Part shown: positions 8,361-19,259 of the stretch, one piece after another | Numbering within the stretch: position 1 is the stretch's first letter | Layout of the letters: the number at the start of each line of letters is the position of its first letter | Source of the DNA: Saccharopolyspora hordei | GTDB taxonomy: Bacteria > Actinomycetota > Actinomycetes > Mycobacteriales > Pseudonocardiaceae | Direction: 5' to 3' | Length of the DNA stretch: 64,000 nucleotides | Assembly: GCF_013410345.1 (NCBI RefSeq) | Contig: NZ_JACCFJ010000001.1 | Coordinates: 1 to 64,000 of the forward strand | Program-made: the position numbers and the translations under genes | The notes under the pieces: generated by a model | Seen by the model: the letters and a program-made list of their open reading frames with translations, nothing else | Databases searched by the model: none | Told to the model about the DNA's origin: nothing

Positions 8361-9974
8361 ATGACGCTCATCGACGAGTCGCGCGTGCACAGCACCCACC
8401 AGGTGACCAACCAGCCACCGCCGCTGTCCGGATTCGACCCGCTCGCCTGCGACCCGGCGCTGGGTGCGGCGCTCACCCGCTACGCCGTCGGGGACCTCAC
8501 CGCGCTGGCGAAGGAGGCGGGATCGGAAGAGGCCCGTGAGCACGGCAGGCTCGCCAACGAGAACCCGCCGCAGCTGCGCACCCACGACCGCTACGGCCAC
8601 CGCGTCGACGAGGTCGAGTTCCACCCGTCCTGGCACTGGCTGATGTCGCGCGCGGTCGAGCACGGCCTGCACGCCGCGCCGTGGACGTCCGGCCCCGGCG
8701 CGCACCTGCGCCGAGCCGCCGGCTTCTACCTGTGGTCGCAGGTCGAGGCCGGGCACGGCTGCCCGATCTCGATGACCTACTCGGCGGTGCCCGCGCTGCG
8801 CTACCAGCCGGAGCTGGCCGCCGAGCTGGTGCCGAAGCTCGCGGCACCGCACTACGACCACGGGTTGCGCCCGATCGCGGAGAAGGCCGGGCTGCTGGCC
8901 GGCATGTCGATGACCGAGAAGCAGGGCGGCTCGGACGTGCGGGCCAACACCACGACCGCCGAACCGCTCGCCGACGGCACCTACCGGCTCGTCGGGCACA
9001 AGTGGTTCACCTCGGCGCCGATGAACGACGTGTTCCTCACCCTGGCGCAGGCGCCCGGCGGGTTGAGCTGCTTCCTGGTGCCGCGGGTGCTGCCGGACGG
9101 CAGCCGCAACGAGATCCGCGTCCAGCGGCTCAAGGACAAGCTGGGCAACAAGTCCAACGCCTCGGCCGAGATCGAGTACACCGGCGCGATCGGGCACCTC
9201 ATCGGCGAGGAGGGCCGGGGCGTCCGCTGCATCATCGAGATGGTGTCGATGACCCGGCTCGACTGCGTCCTGGGCTCAGCGGCCAACGTCCGGCTCGCGC
9301 TGTCCGAAGCGGCGCACCACGTGCAGCACCGCAGCGCCTTCGGCGAGCGCCTGGTGGACCTGCCGCTGATGCAGAACGTGCTGGCCGACCTGGCGCTGGA
9401 GTCCGAGGCGGCGACGACGCTGGCGATGCGGCTGGCCGCCGCGGTGGAGCAGGGCGAGCACGACCTGCTGCGCCTGGCGCTGCCCGCGACGAAGTACTAC
9501 GTCTGCAAGCGCGCCCCCGCGGTCGTCGCGGAAGCGCTGGAGTGCCTGGGCGGCAACGGCTACGTCGAGGAGTCCGGCATGCCGCGGCTGTACCGGGAAG
9601 CGCCGCTGATGTCGATCTGGGAGGGCTCGGGCAACGTCACCGCCCTCGACCTGCTGCGCGCGCTGGCCAAGCAACCGGCCGCGCGGGACGCCGTCGAGGC
9701 GGAGCTGGACGCGGCGTCCGGCGCGGACCGGCACTTCGACGACGCGCTGCGCCGCCTGCGCGCCGAGCTCGACGACCCGTCCCCGGGCAAGGCCCGGGCC
9801 CTGGCGGAGCTGCTGGCCCTGACCCTGCAGTCCGCGCTGCTGCTGCGGCACGCCCCGTCGCACGTCGCGGAGGCCTTCACCGCCACCCGGCTCGGCGCCG
9901 CCGGACGCACCTTCGGCTCCACCCCGATCGCGGGCGCCCGCACCCTGCTGGAGCGCGTCGCGCCGAACCGCTGA
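8361..9974 (+). CDS. Acyl-CoA dehydrogenase, AidB/isovaleryl-type
   Basis: FAD-dependent acyl-CoA dehydrogenase family protein of 537 residues, the length of the AidB subgroup. Features include the middle-domain flavin-contact region MSMTEKQGGSDVRANTT, the KWFTSAPMNDVFL strand and the C-terminal helical-bundle motif ECLGGNGYVEESGMPRLYREAP with the AidB-like MSIWEGSGNV. ATG 8361 was chosen because the frame upstream is antisense to the transglycosylase gene. It is divergent from that gene, and its 3' end is closed by a hairpin shared with the DUF501 gene. The substrate is unknown; AidB relatives are linked to alkylation stress or branched acyl-CoA oxidation, which cannot be distinguished here. 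Confidence 0.85.
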   Translation: MTLIDESRVHSTHQVTNQPPPLSGFDPLACDPALGAALTRYAVGDLTALAKEAGSEEAREHGRLANENPPQLRTHDRYGHRVDEVEFHPSWHWLMSRAVEHGLHAAPWTSGPGAHLRRAAGFYLWSQVEAGHGCPISMTYSAVPALRYQPELAAELVPKLAAPHYDHGLRPIAEKAGLLAGMSMTEKQGGSDVRANTTTAEPLADGTYRLVGHKWFTSAPMNDVFLTLAQAPGGLSCFLVPRVLPDGSRNEIRVQRLKDKLGNKSNASAEIEYTGAIGHLIGEEGRGVRCIIEMVSMTRLDCVLGSAANVRLALSEAAHHVQHRSAFGERLVDLPLMQNVLADLALESEAATTLAMRLAAAVEQGEHDLLRLALPATKYYVCKRAPAVVAEALECLGGNGYVEESGMPRLYREAPLMSIWEGSGNVTALDLLRALAKQPAARDAVEAELDAASGADRHFDDALRRLRAELDDPSPGKARALAELLALTLQSALLLRHAPSHVAEAFTATRLGAAGRTFGSTPIAGARTLLERVAPNR

Positions 9975-9985
9975 CCCGCCGTGGG

Positions 9986-10014
9986 CCGCGCCCCGTCGCG
10001 CAGGCGGGGCGCGG
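9986..10014. terminator. Bidirectional terminator hairpin
   Basis: CCGCGCCCCG and CGGGGCGCGG form a perfect 10-bp stem with a 9-nt loop, exactly filling the gap between the convergent acyl-CoA dehydrogenase and DUF501 genes. There is no U-tract, as is usual for high-GC actinobacterial terminators. Confidence 0.7.
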
Positions 10015-10518
10015 TCAGCGGTTGAGCAGGGAGCGGTGCTCCGGCCAGCGCTCGGCGATGAGCTCGACGGCCTCGTCGCCGAACGGGTTCACCCCGGGCC
10101 CCTTGGCCAGCGCGTGCGCGACGTGCACGTGGAGGCACTTGACCCGCCCCGGCATGCCGCCCGCGCTGACCTCGGTGCCCAGCGGCTCCAGGGCGTCGCG
10201 CTCGGCGAGGTAGGACTCGTGCGCGCGGCGGTACTGCGCGGCCAGCTCCTCGTCGGTGGCCAGCCGGGCCTGCATCTCGCGCATCACGCCCTCGGCCTCG
10301 AGGGTCGAGGCGTGCGACACGAGCTGCGGCGAGGTCAAGTAGTACAGCGTCGGGAAGGGGGTCCCGTCCTCCAGCCGCGGCCAGGTCTGCACCACCGTCG
10401 GCTCGCCCGCGGCGTCCCGCGCGGCGATCGCGTGCAGGCCGCGCGGCGGGCGGCCCAGCTGCCGGCGGACGCACTCCCGGTCGGCCTCGCTGACCGTCGC
10501 GTCCGGTTTCACCGTCAC
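10015..10518 (-). CDS. DUF501 family protein (Rv1025-like)
   Basis: Conserved actinobacterial protein of unknown function, 167 residues. It has the family pattern QLGRPPRGLHAIAARDAAGEPTVVQTWPRLEDGTPFPTLYYLT near the N-terminus and the conserved GGMPGRVKCLHVHVAHALAKGPGVNPFGDE block with a Cys-x-His-x-His cluster that might bind metal. The GTG start at 10518 overlaps the ftsB stop in a GTGA arrangement, so translation is coupled to ftsB. It forms an eno-ftsB-DUF501 operon that is syntenic with M. tuberculosis Rv1023-Rv1025. No enzymatic role is established to my knowledge. Confidence 0.88.
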   Translation of the reverse strand: MTVKPDATVSEADRECVRRQLGRPPRGLHAIAARDAAGEPTVVQTWPRLEDGTPFPTLYYLTSPQLVSHASTLEAEGVMREMQARLATDEELAAQYRRAHESYLAERDALEPLGTEVSAGGMPGRVKCLHVHVAHALAKGPGVNPFGDEAVELIAERWPEHRSLLNR

Positions 10519-11051
10519 GATTCCTTCCCCATGAGCGAGTTCCAGAGCTCTTCGTACCACGGCAGGCCGTCGTCGACGGACTCCGCCGGGGGTGGTGGCG
10601 TGGTCGGCGCGGTGGGCACCTCCACGATGTACGGCGTCTCGCCGGGCCGGACGTAGCCGAGCCGGGCCCGCGCCTCGGCCTCCAGCTGGGCCGGGTCGGT
10701 GAGCTCCTGCTTGCGCTTCTCCAGCTCGTTGACCTGCTGCACCAGGGCGGCGCGCTGCTGCTCCTGCGCCTCCAGCTCGGCGCGCTGGCTCAGGTAGGTG
10801 CGCAGCGGCACCGACACGCTCAGCGCCATCACGCAGAACAGCATCGCCAGCCCGGCGGCCCGCCTCGTCGAGGAGAGCTTGAACGCGCCTGCGGTGCTCG
10901 ACCGGGGGCGGCGGGACCGGGACGCCGACTGCCGCCCCGGTCTCCCGCCCGACTTCCCCGCGGTCCCGCGGCGGGCGCGCTCGGTCCGGCGCTGCGCCGG
11001 GGTGCCCCCCTGGCGGCGCCGCCGCGGATCCGGTGCGCGCCCGACCGGCAT
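10515..11051 (-). CDS. ftsB: Septum formation initiator FtsB/DivIC family protein
   Basis: Bitopic divisome protein, 178 residues. A long Arg/Pro-rich cytoplasmic N-terminus (about 1-60) precedes one transmembrane helix (AAGLAMLFCVMALSVSV, about 65-82). A periplasmic coiled coil rich in Glu/Gln follows (RAELEAQEQQRAALVQQVNELEKRKQEL), then the FtsB-type LGYVRPGE motif. A Pro-rich segment and an acidic C-terminus end the protein. Members scaffold FtsL/FtsQ at the septum. It starts 4 bp after the eno stop, so it is probably co-transcribed with eno, as in mycobacteria (Rv1024). Confidence 0.88.
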   Translation of the reverse strand: MPVGRAPDPRRRRQGGTPAQRRTERARRGTAGKSGGRPGRQSASRSRRPRSSTAGAFKLSSTRRAAGLAMLFCVMALSVSVPLRTYLSQRAELEAQEQQRAALVQQVNELEKRKQELTDPAQLEAEARARLGYVRPGETPYIVEVPTAPTTPPPPAESVDDGLPWYEELWNSLMGKES

Positions 11052-11054
11052 GGC

Positions 11055-12365
<1,311 letters not shown>

Positions 12366-12575
12366 CTATGGACGAAGCGGGCCGCCCCGACGTTCCCGGC
12401 GAACCGGCCGGGCGCCCGACGACCGCCTACGAGCCTAACCGGGCCGCTAGCACGACCGCCGGAGACTCGCACGCCTGTCGATCGCGACGGCCGCGGCGCG
12501 GGCGCCGACCAGCGCCCAAGACCATCCGGTCGGACGTCTCGGAACACCGCTCTGGCACGTAACGTTGTCCCCGCC

Positions 12576-12950
12576 ATGACGACCGAAGGCACCGTCGGAG
12601 CGTTCCGCCGAGCGGAGGAACTGCTCGCGCAACGCCGTCCGCTCGAGGCGCTCCGCGTCCTCGAGCCGGTCCTCGAGGTCGACGCGGACAAGCCGAGCGT
12701 CCAGCTGCTGCTCGGCCGCGCGTACTACTTCTCCGCCCAGCTGCGCCGCGCCGAGCGCGCCTTCCTGCGGGTGCTGGAGTTCGACCCGTCCGACCACTAC
12801 GCGCGGCTGGTGCTGGGCCGCACGTTGCAACGGCTGGGTCGCCTGCACGAGGCGCGGGCCCAGATCCGGCTGGCCGCGACGATGTGCCCGACGCCCGCCT
12901 ACCAGGAAGCCCTCGGCGAGATCAACGCGCACATCGCGGCCCGCGGCTGA
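12576..12950 (+). CDS. Tetratricopeptide-repeat protein
   Basis: Small (124-residue) cytoplasmic protein made almost wholly of helical TPR-like repeats: AEELLAQRRPLEALRVLEPVLEVD, LGRAYYFSAQLRRAERAFLRVLEFDP and LGRTLQRLGRLHEARAQIRLAA. TPR scaffolds mediate protein contacts; the partner is unknown. It runs opposite to its neighbours, diverging from eno, and its stop lies only 4 bp from the stop of the convergent transglycosylase gene. No enzymatic residues are evident. Confidence 0.8.
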   Translation: MTTEGTVGAFRRAEELLAQRRPLEALRVLEPVLEVDADKPSVQLLLGRAYYFSAQLRRAERAFLRVLEFDPSDHYARLVLGRTLQRLGRLHEARAQIRLAATMCPTPAYQEALGEINAHIAARG

Positions 12951-12954
12951 GCGG

Positions 12955-13782
12955 TCAGCGGCGGCGGTTGCCCGCTTCGGCGTAGGACTCGGCGAGGGCG
13001 AACACCTTCTGGGCGTACTCCACCGAGTTGTTGTAGGACAGCACCCCGGACCACCAGCCGCTGCCGGTGGTCATGTCGCGACCGCCGACGCAGAGGTAGC
13101 GGGCGGCGGCCACCGCGGCGTCGTCCAGGTTCTGCGGGTCGCCGATGCCGTCGCCGTTGCCGTCGGTGGCCCACTTCCGCCAGGTCGACGGGATGAACTG
13201 CATCGGCCCGACCGCCCGGTCGTGCACCGGGTCGCCGTCGAGCAGGCCGCGGTCGGTGTCCGGGATCTCGCGGACCCCGGGAGCGCCGTTGAGCGGCACG
13301 CCGACGATCGGCTTGGAGGGCCGGCCGTCCTCGCGGAGCAACCGGCCGGCGTAGCGCCCGTGGTTGGACTCCACGCGACCGATGCCCGCCAGCGTCGCCC
13401 AGGAGATCCGGCAGCCGGGCTGGTGCTGGCGCATCGCCAGGTCCGCGTTGACGTAGGAGACGATGGCGCGCGCCGGGACGTCCACCTCGGTCGCCACCTC
13501 GTCGGCCCACGCGCGCACCGGGTCCGCGCCCGGTTCGAGCTGCGCCGGGTCCACCCCGAGGACCGGCTGCGGCAGCGGTTCCTCCAGCGGCGGCGCGGTC
13601 GACCCGGGCTGCACCGGCGCGGGCTCGGGTTCCCGCTCCACCGGCGGGCCGGCCCACGGCGCGGCCGGCGGCGCACCGAGGACGTTGACCAGGCCGACGC
13701 CGACGACCGTCGCGGCGAGCAGGCCGCACGCGGTGACCAACCGCCCCAGGGCTGCGACGACGCCCGACGTGGCTCTGATCAC
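12955..13782 (-). CDS. Lytic transglycosylase (LpqU-like), secreted
   Basis: Peptidoglycan lytic transglycosylase of 275 residues. It has an N-terminal hydrophobic segment (about 8-35) acting as signal or anchor and a Pro/Glu linker. The SLT_2-type core follows, with GIGRVESNHG (catalytic Glu about 138), VGPMQFIPSTWRKW, and the EF-hand-like loop DGNGDGIGDPQNLDD (207-221). Two Cys (in PGCRIS and YLCVGG) could form a disulfide. The GTG start at 13782 precedes the hydrophobic stretch. It is tandem with the related lipoprotein gene upstream and probably arose by duplication; M. tuberculosis has a single lpqU between mazG and eno. Confidence 0.85.
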   Translation of the reverse strand: MIRATSGVVAALGRLVTACGLLAATVVGVGLVNVLGAPPAAPWAGPPVEREPEPAPVQPGSTAPPLEEPLPQPVLGVDPAQLEPGADPVRAWADEVATEVDVPARAIVSYVNADLAMRQHQPGCRISWATLAGIGRVESNHGRYAGRLLREDGRPSKPIVGVPLNGAPGVREIPDTDRGLLDGDPVHDRAVGPMQFIPSTWRKWATDGNGDGIGDPQNLDDAAVAAARYLCVGGRDMTTGSGWWSGVLSYNNSVEYAQKVFALAESYAEAGNRRR

Positions 13783-13852
13783 CCGGACAGGCTACTCGGC
13801 GGTAGGCCCGTTGATCCAGACTCCGTTCGATCGGTCACCGGACGCCGCGGAC

Positions 13853-14635
13853 CTACTCACCGCTGAGCGCGGCGACCCGGTGGCTGGACCTGCCGTAGTG
13901 GTCGGCCCAGTCCAGCACCTGCTGGCCGTAGGAGCGGCTCCGGTTGTAGACCAGCAGCGCCTGCCAGAACCCGTCCTCCTCGCGCAGGTCACCGCCGACC
14001 TCGCAGAGGTAGCGGCCCGCGGCGAGCGCCGCGTCGTCGATGTCCTGCGGGTCGGCCACGCCGTCGCCGTCGGCGTCGACCTGCCAGTCGCTCCAGGTGG
14101 TGGGGATGAACTGCAGCGGGCCGACCGCCCGGTCCCACACCTGGTCGCTGTCGAGCTCCCCGCCGTCGGTGTCCGGGATCCGCTTGACGCCGTCGCTGCC
14201 GTCCAGCGGCAGCCCGACGATCGGCCGGCTCGGGCGGCCGGTCCGGTCCAGCCGGGCGCCGCCGTACCGGCCGTGGTTGGACTCGACGGCGCCGATCCCG
14301 GCCAGCAGCGTCCAGGTCAGCCCGCAGTCGGGGACGCTCTCCTCGAGGGCACGCTGCACGTAGCCGTAGGCCTGCAGCGCGGCGCGCGGGACGTTGAGCT
14401 CGTCGGCCAGCGACTCGGACCAGTCGGCGAGCTGGTCCTGCGGCCGTTGCGACGGCGGCCGCGGCGGGCTGTCCGGCGGCAGCAGCTCCACCTCGGGCGG
14501 GGCGGTGCCGGGGTCCGGTGGTGCGCTGGCCGGCGGCGGGGAGACCATGTCCAGCGCCCGCGGCGACACCGGGAGCGAGCACGAGGCCACCAGGGTGAGC
14601 GCAGGGCACACCAACAGCCAGAGCCGACGCGGCAC
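13853..14635 (-). CDS. lpqU: Lytic transglycosylase lipoprotein (LpqU-like)
   Basis: Lipid-anchored peptidoglycan lytic transglycosylase, 260 residues. The GTG at 14635 is chosen because it has GGAGGA about 8 nt upstream and begins a lipoprotein signal ending in VASC (Cys 19). The core carries GIGAVESNHGRYGG (catalytic Glu), VGPLQFIPTTWSDW and the EF-hand-like DADGDGVADPQDIDD loop. It lies between mazG and the other transglycosylase and is the best positional match to LpqU (Rv1022), itself a lipoprotein. The gap of about 70 bp to the downstream paralogue is compatible with one transcript. Confidence 0.85.
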   Translation of the reverse strand: MPRRLWLLVCPALTLVASCSLPVSPRALDMVSPPPASAPPDPGTAPPEVELLPPDSPPRPPSQRPQDQLADWSESLADELNVPRAALQAYGYVQRALEESVPDCGLTWTLLAGIGAVESNHGRYGGARLDRTGRPSRPIVGLPLDGSDGVKRIPDTDGGELDSDQVWDRAVGPLQFIPTTWSDWQVDADGDGVADPQDIDDAALAAGRYLCEVGGDLREEDGFWQALLVYNRSRSYGQQVLDWADHYGRSSHRVAALSGE

Positions 14636-14753
14636 GAACCTTCCTCCTCCGCACACCCGGGTGGTCACGGGGCGCCGACCCGAGCGGACCGCCCGACCGT
14701 GGACATCGCCGCCGTCGCCGCGTTCGTCACCCGGCACCGCGGGCCAGTGTGCG

Positions 14754-15764
<1,011 letters not shown>

Positions 15765-15837
15765 GGGTGCGATTGTCCCAAGGCTCGCGCGGCCCGGTGA
15801 CCGCTCCCTCCGCGGACCGGTCACCGGGCCGCGGGCG

Positions 15838-16773
15838 TCACGACTGCTGGGCGTGCGGCAGGAAGCGGAAACCGGTGGTCTCGCCCTCGCTCGGCACCGC
15901 CGCCATGCTCACCGGGTCCCACACCCCGTAGCGCGGGCTGAGCTCCACCCCGACGCGGTCGGCGGTGATGCCGAGCAGGTGCGTGCCGAACTGCTGGAGC
16001 GCCTCCTCGGCCGCGCTGCCGGCCAGCTGCGGCGGGGCGGCGGGGTCGACCGCGCGGTCCTTGATCCGCGCCACCAGCCACTGCCCGCTGTTCGGCGTCT
16101 GCTCGAAGGCGAGCACGGTGCCGGGCGCGGCGCCGAACAGCGGCGTGGCGGCCGCCAGCTGCAGGCTCTCCGCCGGGCGGAGCCTCTGGTCGGTGCCGGA
16201 CAGCAGCCCGGCCGCCTTGTCCTCGGCGACCAGCTGCGCGGCCTGCTCCGGCCCTTGCGCCATGCGCCGGGCCTTCTCCTCGGCCTCCCGCCGGTTGCTG
16301 GCCGACGTGAGGTCGAAGGTCACCGTGAGCCGGTCGATGTACTTGCGGCCCAGTTCCGCGGTCAGCAGCTGGGTGCGGACCATCTCCCCGGCCTCGTGCG
16401 GACCGTAGATCATGCCCTCGGTGGCCGCCTCCGGTCCGCCGAGCTGCCGGATCCGCTCCGCGACCTGCTGGTCGGTCACCCGGAGCCGCTCCTCGCGCGC
16501 GACGCGCTCGACCAGCTCCTCCCGCACCAGCTGCCCGGCGAGCTGGCGCCCGAGGTCGTCGAGCGCGCCCTGCTGCTCCAGCCTCGTCCTGATGTCGGGC
16601 TGCCGGTCGAGCAGCTCGGTGAACCAGCTCTGCACCTCGGTGACCGGGATCCGGGTGTCACCGACGATCGCGGCGGCACCGGCGTGGCTGGGCCCGGAAC
16701 CGCATCCGGCGAGCAGCAGTCCGGCCGCGACGATCGAAGCGAAGAAGCGCCCGTGGCGCGTGCGGAAGCTCAC
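15838..16773 (-). CDS. SurA N-terminal domain lipoprotein (possible foldase/chaperone)
   Basis: Lipoprotein of 311 residues with a signal ending in LLLAGC (Cys about 23). The mature N-terminal part resembles the SurA/PrsA-type chaperone helix bundle (IPVTEVQSWFTELLDRQPDIRTRLEQQGALDDLGRQLAGQLVREELVERVAREERLRVTDQQVAERI). The C-terminal part is not clearly a parvulin PPIase domain, so isomerase activity is unsupported. A role in folding of secreted proteins is inferred from family only. It is transcribed toward mazG, with a 73-bp gap. Confidence 0.75.
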   Translation of the reverse strand: MSFRTRHGRFFASIVAAGLLLAGCGSGPSHAGAAAIVGDTRIPVTEVQSWFTELLDRQPDIRTRLEQQGALDDLGRQLAGQLVREELVERVAREERLRVTDQQVAERIRQLGGPEAATEGMIYGPHEAGEMVRTQLLTAELGRKYIDRLTVTFDLTSASNRREAEEKARRMAQGPEQAAQLVAEDKAAGLLSGTDQRLRPAESLQLAAATPLFGAAPGTVLAFEQTPNSGQWLVARIKDRAVDPAAPPQLAGSAAEEALQQFGTHLLGITADRVGVELSPRYGVWDPVSMAAVPSEGETTGFRFLPHAQQS

Positions 16774-17012
16774 ACCCGAACCTTCTCACGAGATGATCTC
16801 CAGGTGAAGCCGATCCGGCGATTCCGCTGGTCGGTTCACGCTCCAGAGCGGCCGGACCGCGTGCCGGGTCAGCGGCCGAGGGGACCCGCGGCCATGGTGA
16901 CGACGACCTTCTCGCCGACGACCACGACCTCGGGGTCGACGCCGGTGGTCGACTCGGCGGTGCCGGGCGAGGTGTCGTTCACCGCCCCGCGGAGAACGGG
17001 TCTCCGGGACGG

Positions 17013-17666
17013 CTACCGGGAGCCCTGCCGGCGCGGGCCGATCGGGGCGCTGGTGATGGAGCGGAGGGCGTCGGCCAGCCGCTCGCGGTGCTCGGCCAGG
17101 ACGTCCGGGTCCACCCCGTCCGCCGTGAGGACCACCAGCTCGTCGGTCGCCTCGCGCAGGGCCGCGCTCACCGCGGCCGCCAGCATCCGGACCTCCAGAG
17201 CTTCCCTCGGCGCGCCCAGGCGCTCGGCGAGGACGTCGACGAAGGTCGGCTCCGCGCGCTCCCGCAGCACCAGGTAGAGCGCGCGCAGCGTGGGCTCGTC
17301 GTGGGTCATCCGGATGATCTGCAGGACCGCTTCGACGTCGGTCTGCGAGGACTCGGGCACCAGCGTGTAGGCCTGCCGCAGGTGCTCGGCCAGCTCCAGC
17401 TCGGGCGGCCAGCTGCGCAGCACGTCCTGGAAGGCGTCGATCGTCTTGGTCAGCAGCGGCTCGACGCAGCTCTCCTTGGTGTGGAAGTGGCGCCACAGCG
17501 TCCGCTCGGACACGCCCGCGACCTTCGCGATCTGCTCGCCCGAGGTCGCCGCCACGCCCTGCTCGCGGAACAACCGGACGGCGTGGCGGGAGATCTCGAG
17601 GCGCTGCTGCTGGCGGCGCTCCTCGCTCACCGGAGGGCGCCCACGGCGGGCCGGCGGCGGGACCAT
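17013..17666 (-). CDS. TetR family transcriptional regulator of the adjacent P450
   Basis: DNA-binding repressor of 217 residues. The N-terminal TetR helix-turn-helix is clear (ISRHAVRLFREQGVAATSGEQIAKVAGVSERTLWRHFHTKESC, about 25-70), followed by an all-helical ligand-binding domain. A GTG start at 17699 is possible, but ATG 17666 has a strong GGGAGGT about 5 nt upstream and begins the basic arm VPPPARRGRPPVSEERR. It is divergent from the P450 gene over a 103-bp spacer that holds a TetR-type palindrome, so autoregulation plus control of the P450-ferredoxin pair is likely. Confidence 0.87.
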   Translation of the reverse strand: MVPPPARRGRPPVSEERRQQQRLEISRHAVRLFREQGVAATSGEQIAKVAGVSERTLWRHFHTKESCVEPLLTKTIDAFQDVLRSWPPELELAEHLRQAYTLVPESSQTDVEAVLQIIRMTHDEPTLRALYLVLRERAEPTFVDVLAERLGAPREALEVRMLAAAVSAALREATDELVVLTADGVDPDVLAEHRERLADALRSITSAPIGPRRQGSR

Positions 17667-17721
17667 CGGCACCTCCCACGGGCGGTTCGGCGTTGACACA
17701 CCTTACCCGACCGGAGGATTA

Positions 17722-17738
17722 TTGACAGTACCTGCCAA
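17722..17738. promoter_or_regulatory. Candidate TetR operator overlapping a -35 element
   Basis: TTGACAGTACCTGCCAA is an imperfect 17-bp palindrome with arms TTGrCAG / CTGyCAA. It sits in the most AT-rich part of the divergent tetR-P450 spacer. Its first six bases are a consensus -35 (TTGACA) toward the P450. On the other strand a -10-like TAAGGT (17700-17705) lies about 17 nt from CTGTCA within the site. Binding here would silence both genes. Confidence 0.6.
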
Positions 17739-17769
17739 AAAATAATCACGCGGGATCCCAGGAGATGCC

Positions 17770-18981
17770 ATGAGCGTTGCCGCCGAACGTCTGCAGTTGC
17801 CCCTCACGAGGCCGAACGTGCTCGACCTCGCTCCCCTCTACGAGGTGCTGCGCCGTGAGGCGCCGATCGCCCCGGTCACCACTCCCGCCGGAGACCCCGC
17901 GTGGCTGGTCACGCGCTACGACGAGGTCAAGCAGCTGCTCGGCGACAAGCGGCTCGGGCGGTCCCACCCGGAGCCCGAGCGCGCCTCGCGCATCACCACG
18001 GCGGCCGTGCAGGACGGGCCCACCGGCAACTACGAGACCGAGGAGGCCGACCACAAGCGGATGCGCCGGCTGCTCACCCCGGCGTTCTCCGCCAAGCGGA
18101 TGCGGATGCTGTCCGGTCACGTGCAGGAGCTGGTCGACGGCTACCTCGACCAGCTCGACGCCGAGCGCGCCACCGCGCCGGGCGGCGTCGTCGACCTGCA
18201 CACCGGGCTCGCGTTCCCGCTGCCGGTCGCGGTCATCTGCCGCCTGCTGGGCGTGCCGGAGAGCGACCGGGAGCACTTCCACGCGCTGTCCGAGCGGATG
18301 GCCAGCCCGGGTGAGGGCAACGAGGCGCACGAGGCGCGCGCGGAGTTCAGCCGCTACATGGTGGGCCTCGCCGAGGCCAAGCGCCGCGAGCCGGGCGAGG
18401 ACGTCATCTCCGACCTGGTGCGCGCCCAGAGCGAGGACGAGACCTACGACTACGACGAGATGATCCGGCTGTGCGTCGGGCTGCTCTTCGCCGGGCACGA
18501 GACCACCGTCAACCGCATCGGCCTGGGCGTGCTGTTCCTGATGAAGCACCGGGAGCAGTGGGAGAAGCTGACCGCCGACCCGGACGGGCGGGTGGACGCC
18601 ACCGTCGAGGAGATCATGCGGCTGGGCGCCCCCGGCGACCTCGGCCTGCTGCGCTACGCGCACACCGACCTCGACGTCGCCGGGGTGACCATCCGCACCG
18701 GGGACGCCGTGATCCTGTCGATCAACTCCGCCAACCGCGACGAGGGCGCCTACGCCGACGCCGAGTCCTTCGACCCCGACCGCGCCGAGCGCAGCCACCT
18801 CGGCTTCGGGCACGGCGCGCACTTCTGCATCGGCGCCAGCCTCGCCCGCACCGAGCTGCGCGTCGTGTTCAAGACCCTGGCCCAGCGCACGCCGGGCCTG
18901 CGCCTGGCCAAGGACATGGACGAGCTGCCGGTGCGCCCCACCATCACCGGCGGTGTCGCCGAGCTGCCGGTGACGTGGTGA
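17770..18981 (+). CDS. Cytochrome P450 monooxygenase
   Basis: Soluble class I bacterial P450 of 403 residues, a heme-thiolate oxygenase that hydroxylates an unidentified substrate using electrons from ferredoxin. Visible motifs are the I-helix oxygen-activation motif AGHETT (241-246), the ExxR K-helix motif EIMR (281-284) and the heme loop FGHGAHFCIG with ligand Cys 353. The ATG is preceded by AGGAG. The ferredoxin gene follows 29 bp downstream. A TetR gene diverges upstream. There is no surrounding biosynthetic cluster, so a detoxification or catabolic role is as likely as secondary metabolism. Confidence 0.95.
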   Translation: MSVAAERLQLPLTRPNVLDLAPLYEVLRREAPIAPVTTPAGDPAWLVTRYDEVKQLLGDKRLGRSHPEPERASRITTAAVQDGPTGNYETEEADHKRMRRLLTPAFSAKRMRMLSGHVQELVDGYLDQLDAERATAPGGVVDLHTGLAFPLPVAVICRLLGVPESDREHFHALSERMASPGEGNEAHEARAEFSRYMVGLAEAKRREPGEDVISDLVRAQSEDETYDYDEMIRLCVGLLFAGHETTVNRIGLGVLFLMKHREQWEKLTADPDGRVDATVEEIMRLGAPGDLGLLRYAHTDLDVAGVTIRTGDAVILSINSANRDEGAYADAESFDPDRAERSHLGFGHGAHFCIGASLARTELRVVFKTLAQRTPGLRLAKDMDELPVRPTITGGVAELPVTW

Positions 18982-19010
18982 GATCCGGACCCGAGACCGA
19001 GGAGGACCCC

Positions 19011-19205
19011 ATGAAGGTGACCGTGGACCAGGACAAGTGCGTCGGCTCCGGCCAGTGCGTGCTGACCTCGGAGGCCGTGTTCGACCAGCGCGACGAGGAC
19101 GGCATCGTCGTGCTGCTCGACCCGACCCCGCCGGAGGAGCTGGCCGAGGACGTGCGCCAGGCGGCCGCGATCTGCCCGGCCGCCGCCATCACCGTCGAGG
19201 AGTGA
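19011..19205 (+). CDS. 3Fe-4S ferredoxin, partner of the P450
   Basis: Small electron carrier of 64 residues: MKVTVDQDKCVGSGQC at the N-terminus and the ICPAAAI motif near the C-terminus. Only three cluster Cys are present (10, 16, 55); the position between Cys10 and Cys16 that is Cys in 4Fe-4S types is absent. This is the hallmark of the 3Fe-4S ferredoxins that serve actinobacterial P450s. ATG 19011 has GAGGAGG just upstream. It is co-transcribed with the P450; no ferredoxin reductase is linked. Confidence 0.93.
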   Translation: MKVTVDQDKCVGSGQCVLTSEAVFDQRDEDGIVVLLDPTPPEELAEDVRQAAAICPAAAITVEE

Positions 19206-19220
19206 CGGACCGGGGGTGAC

Positions 19221-19251
19221 GGGCACCTCCCACCGCCGGTGGGAGGTGCCC
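19221..19251. terminator. Bidirectional terminator between ferredoxin and BCCT genes
   Basis: GGGCACCTCCCAC and GTGGGAGGTGCCC form a perfect 13-bp stem with a 5-nt loop between two convergent stop codons. A short C/T-rich stretch follows on the plus strand. Confidence 0.8.
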
Positions 19252-19259
19252 CTCCCGGG

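Noticed and set aside
17770-19205. Secondary-metabolite cluster around the P450
   Set aside because: There are no PKS, NRPS, terpene synthase or tailoring genes nearby. The pair is better described as a small TetR-controlled cassette.
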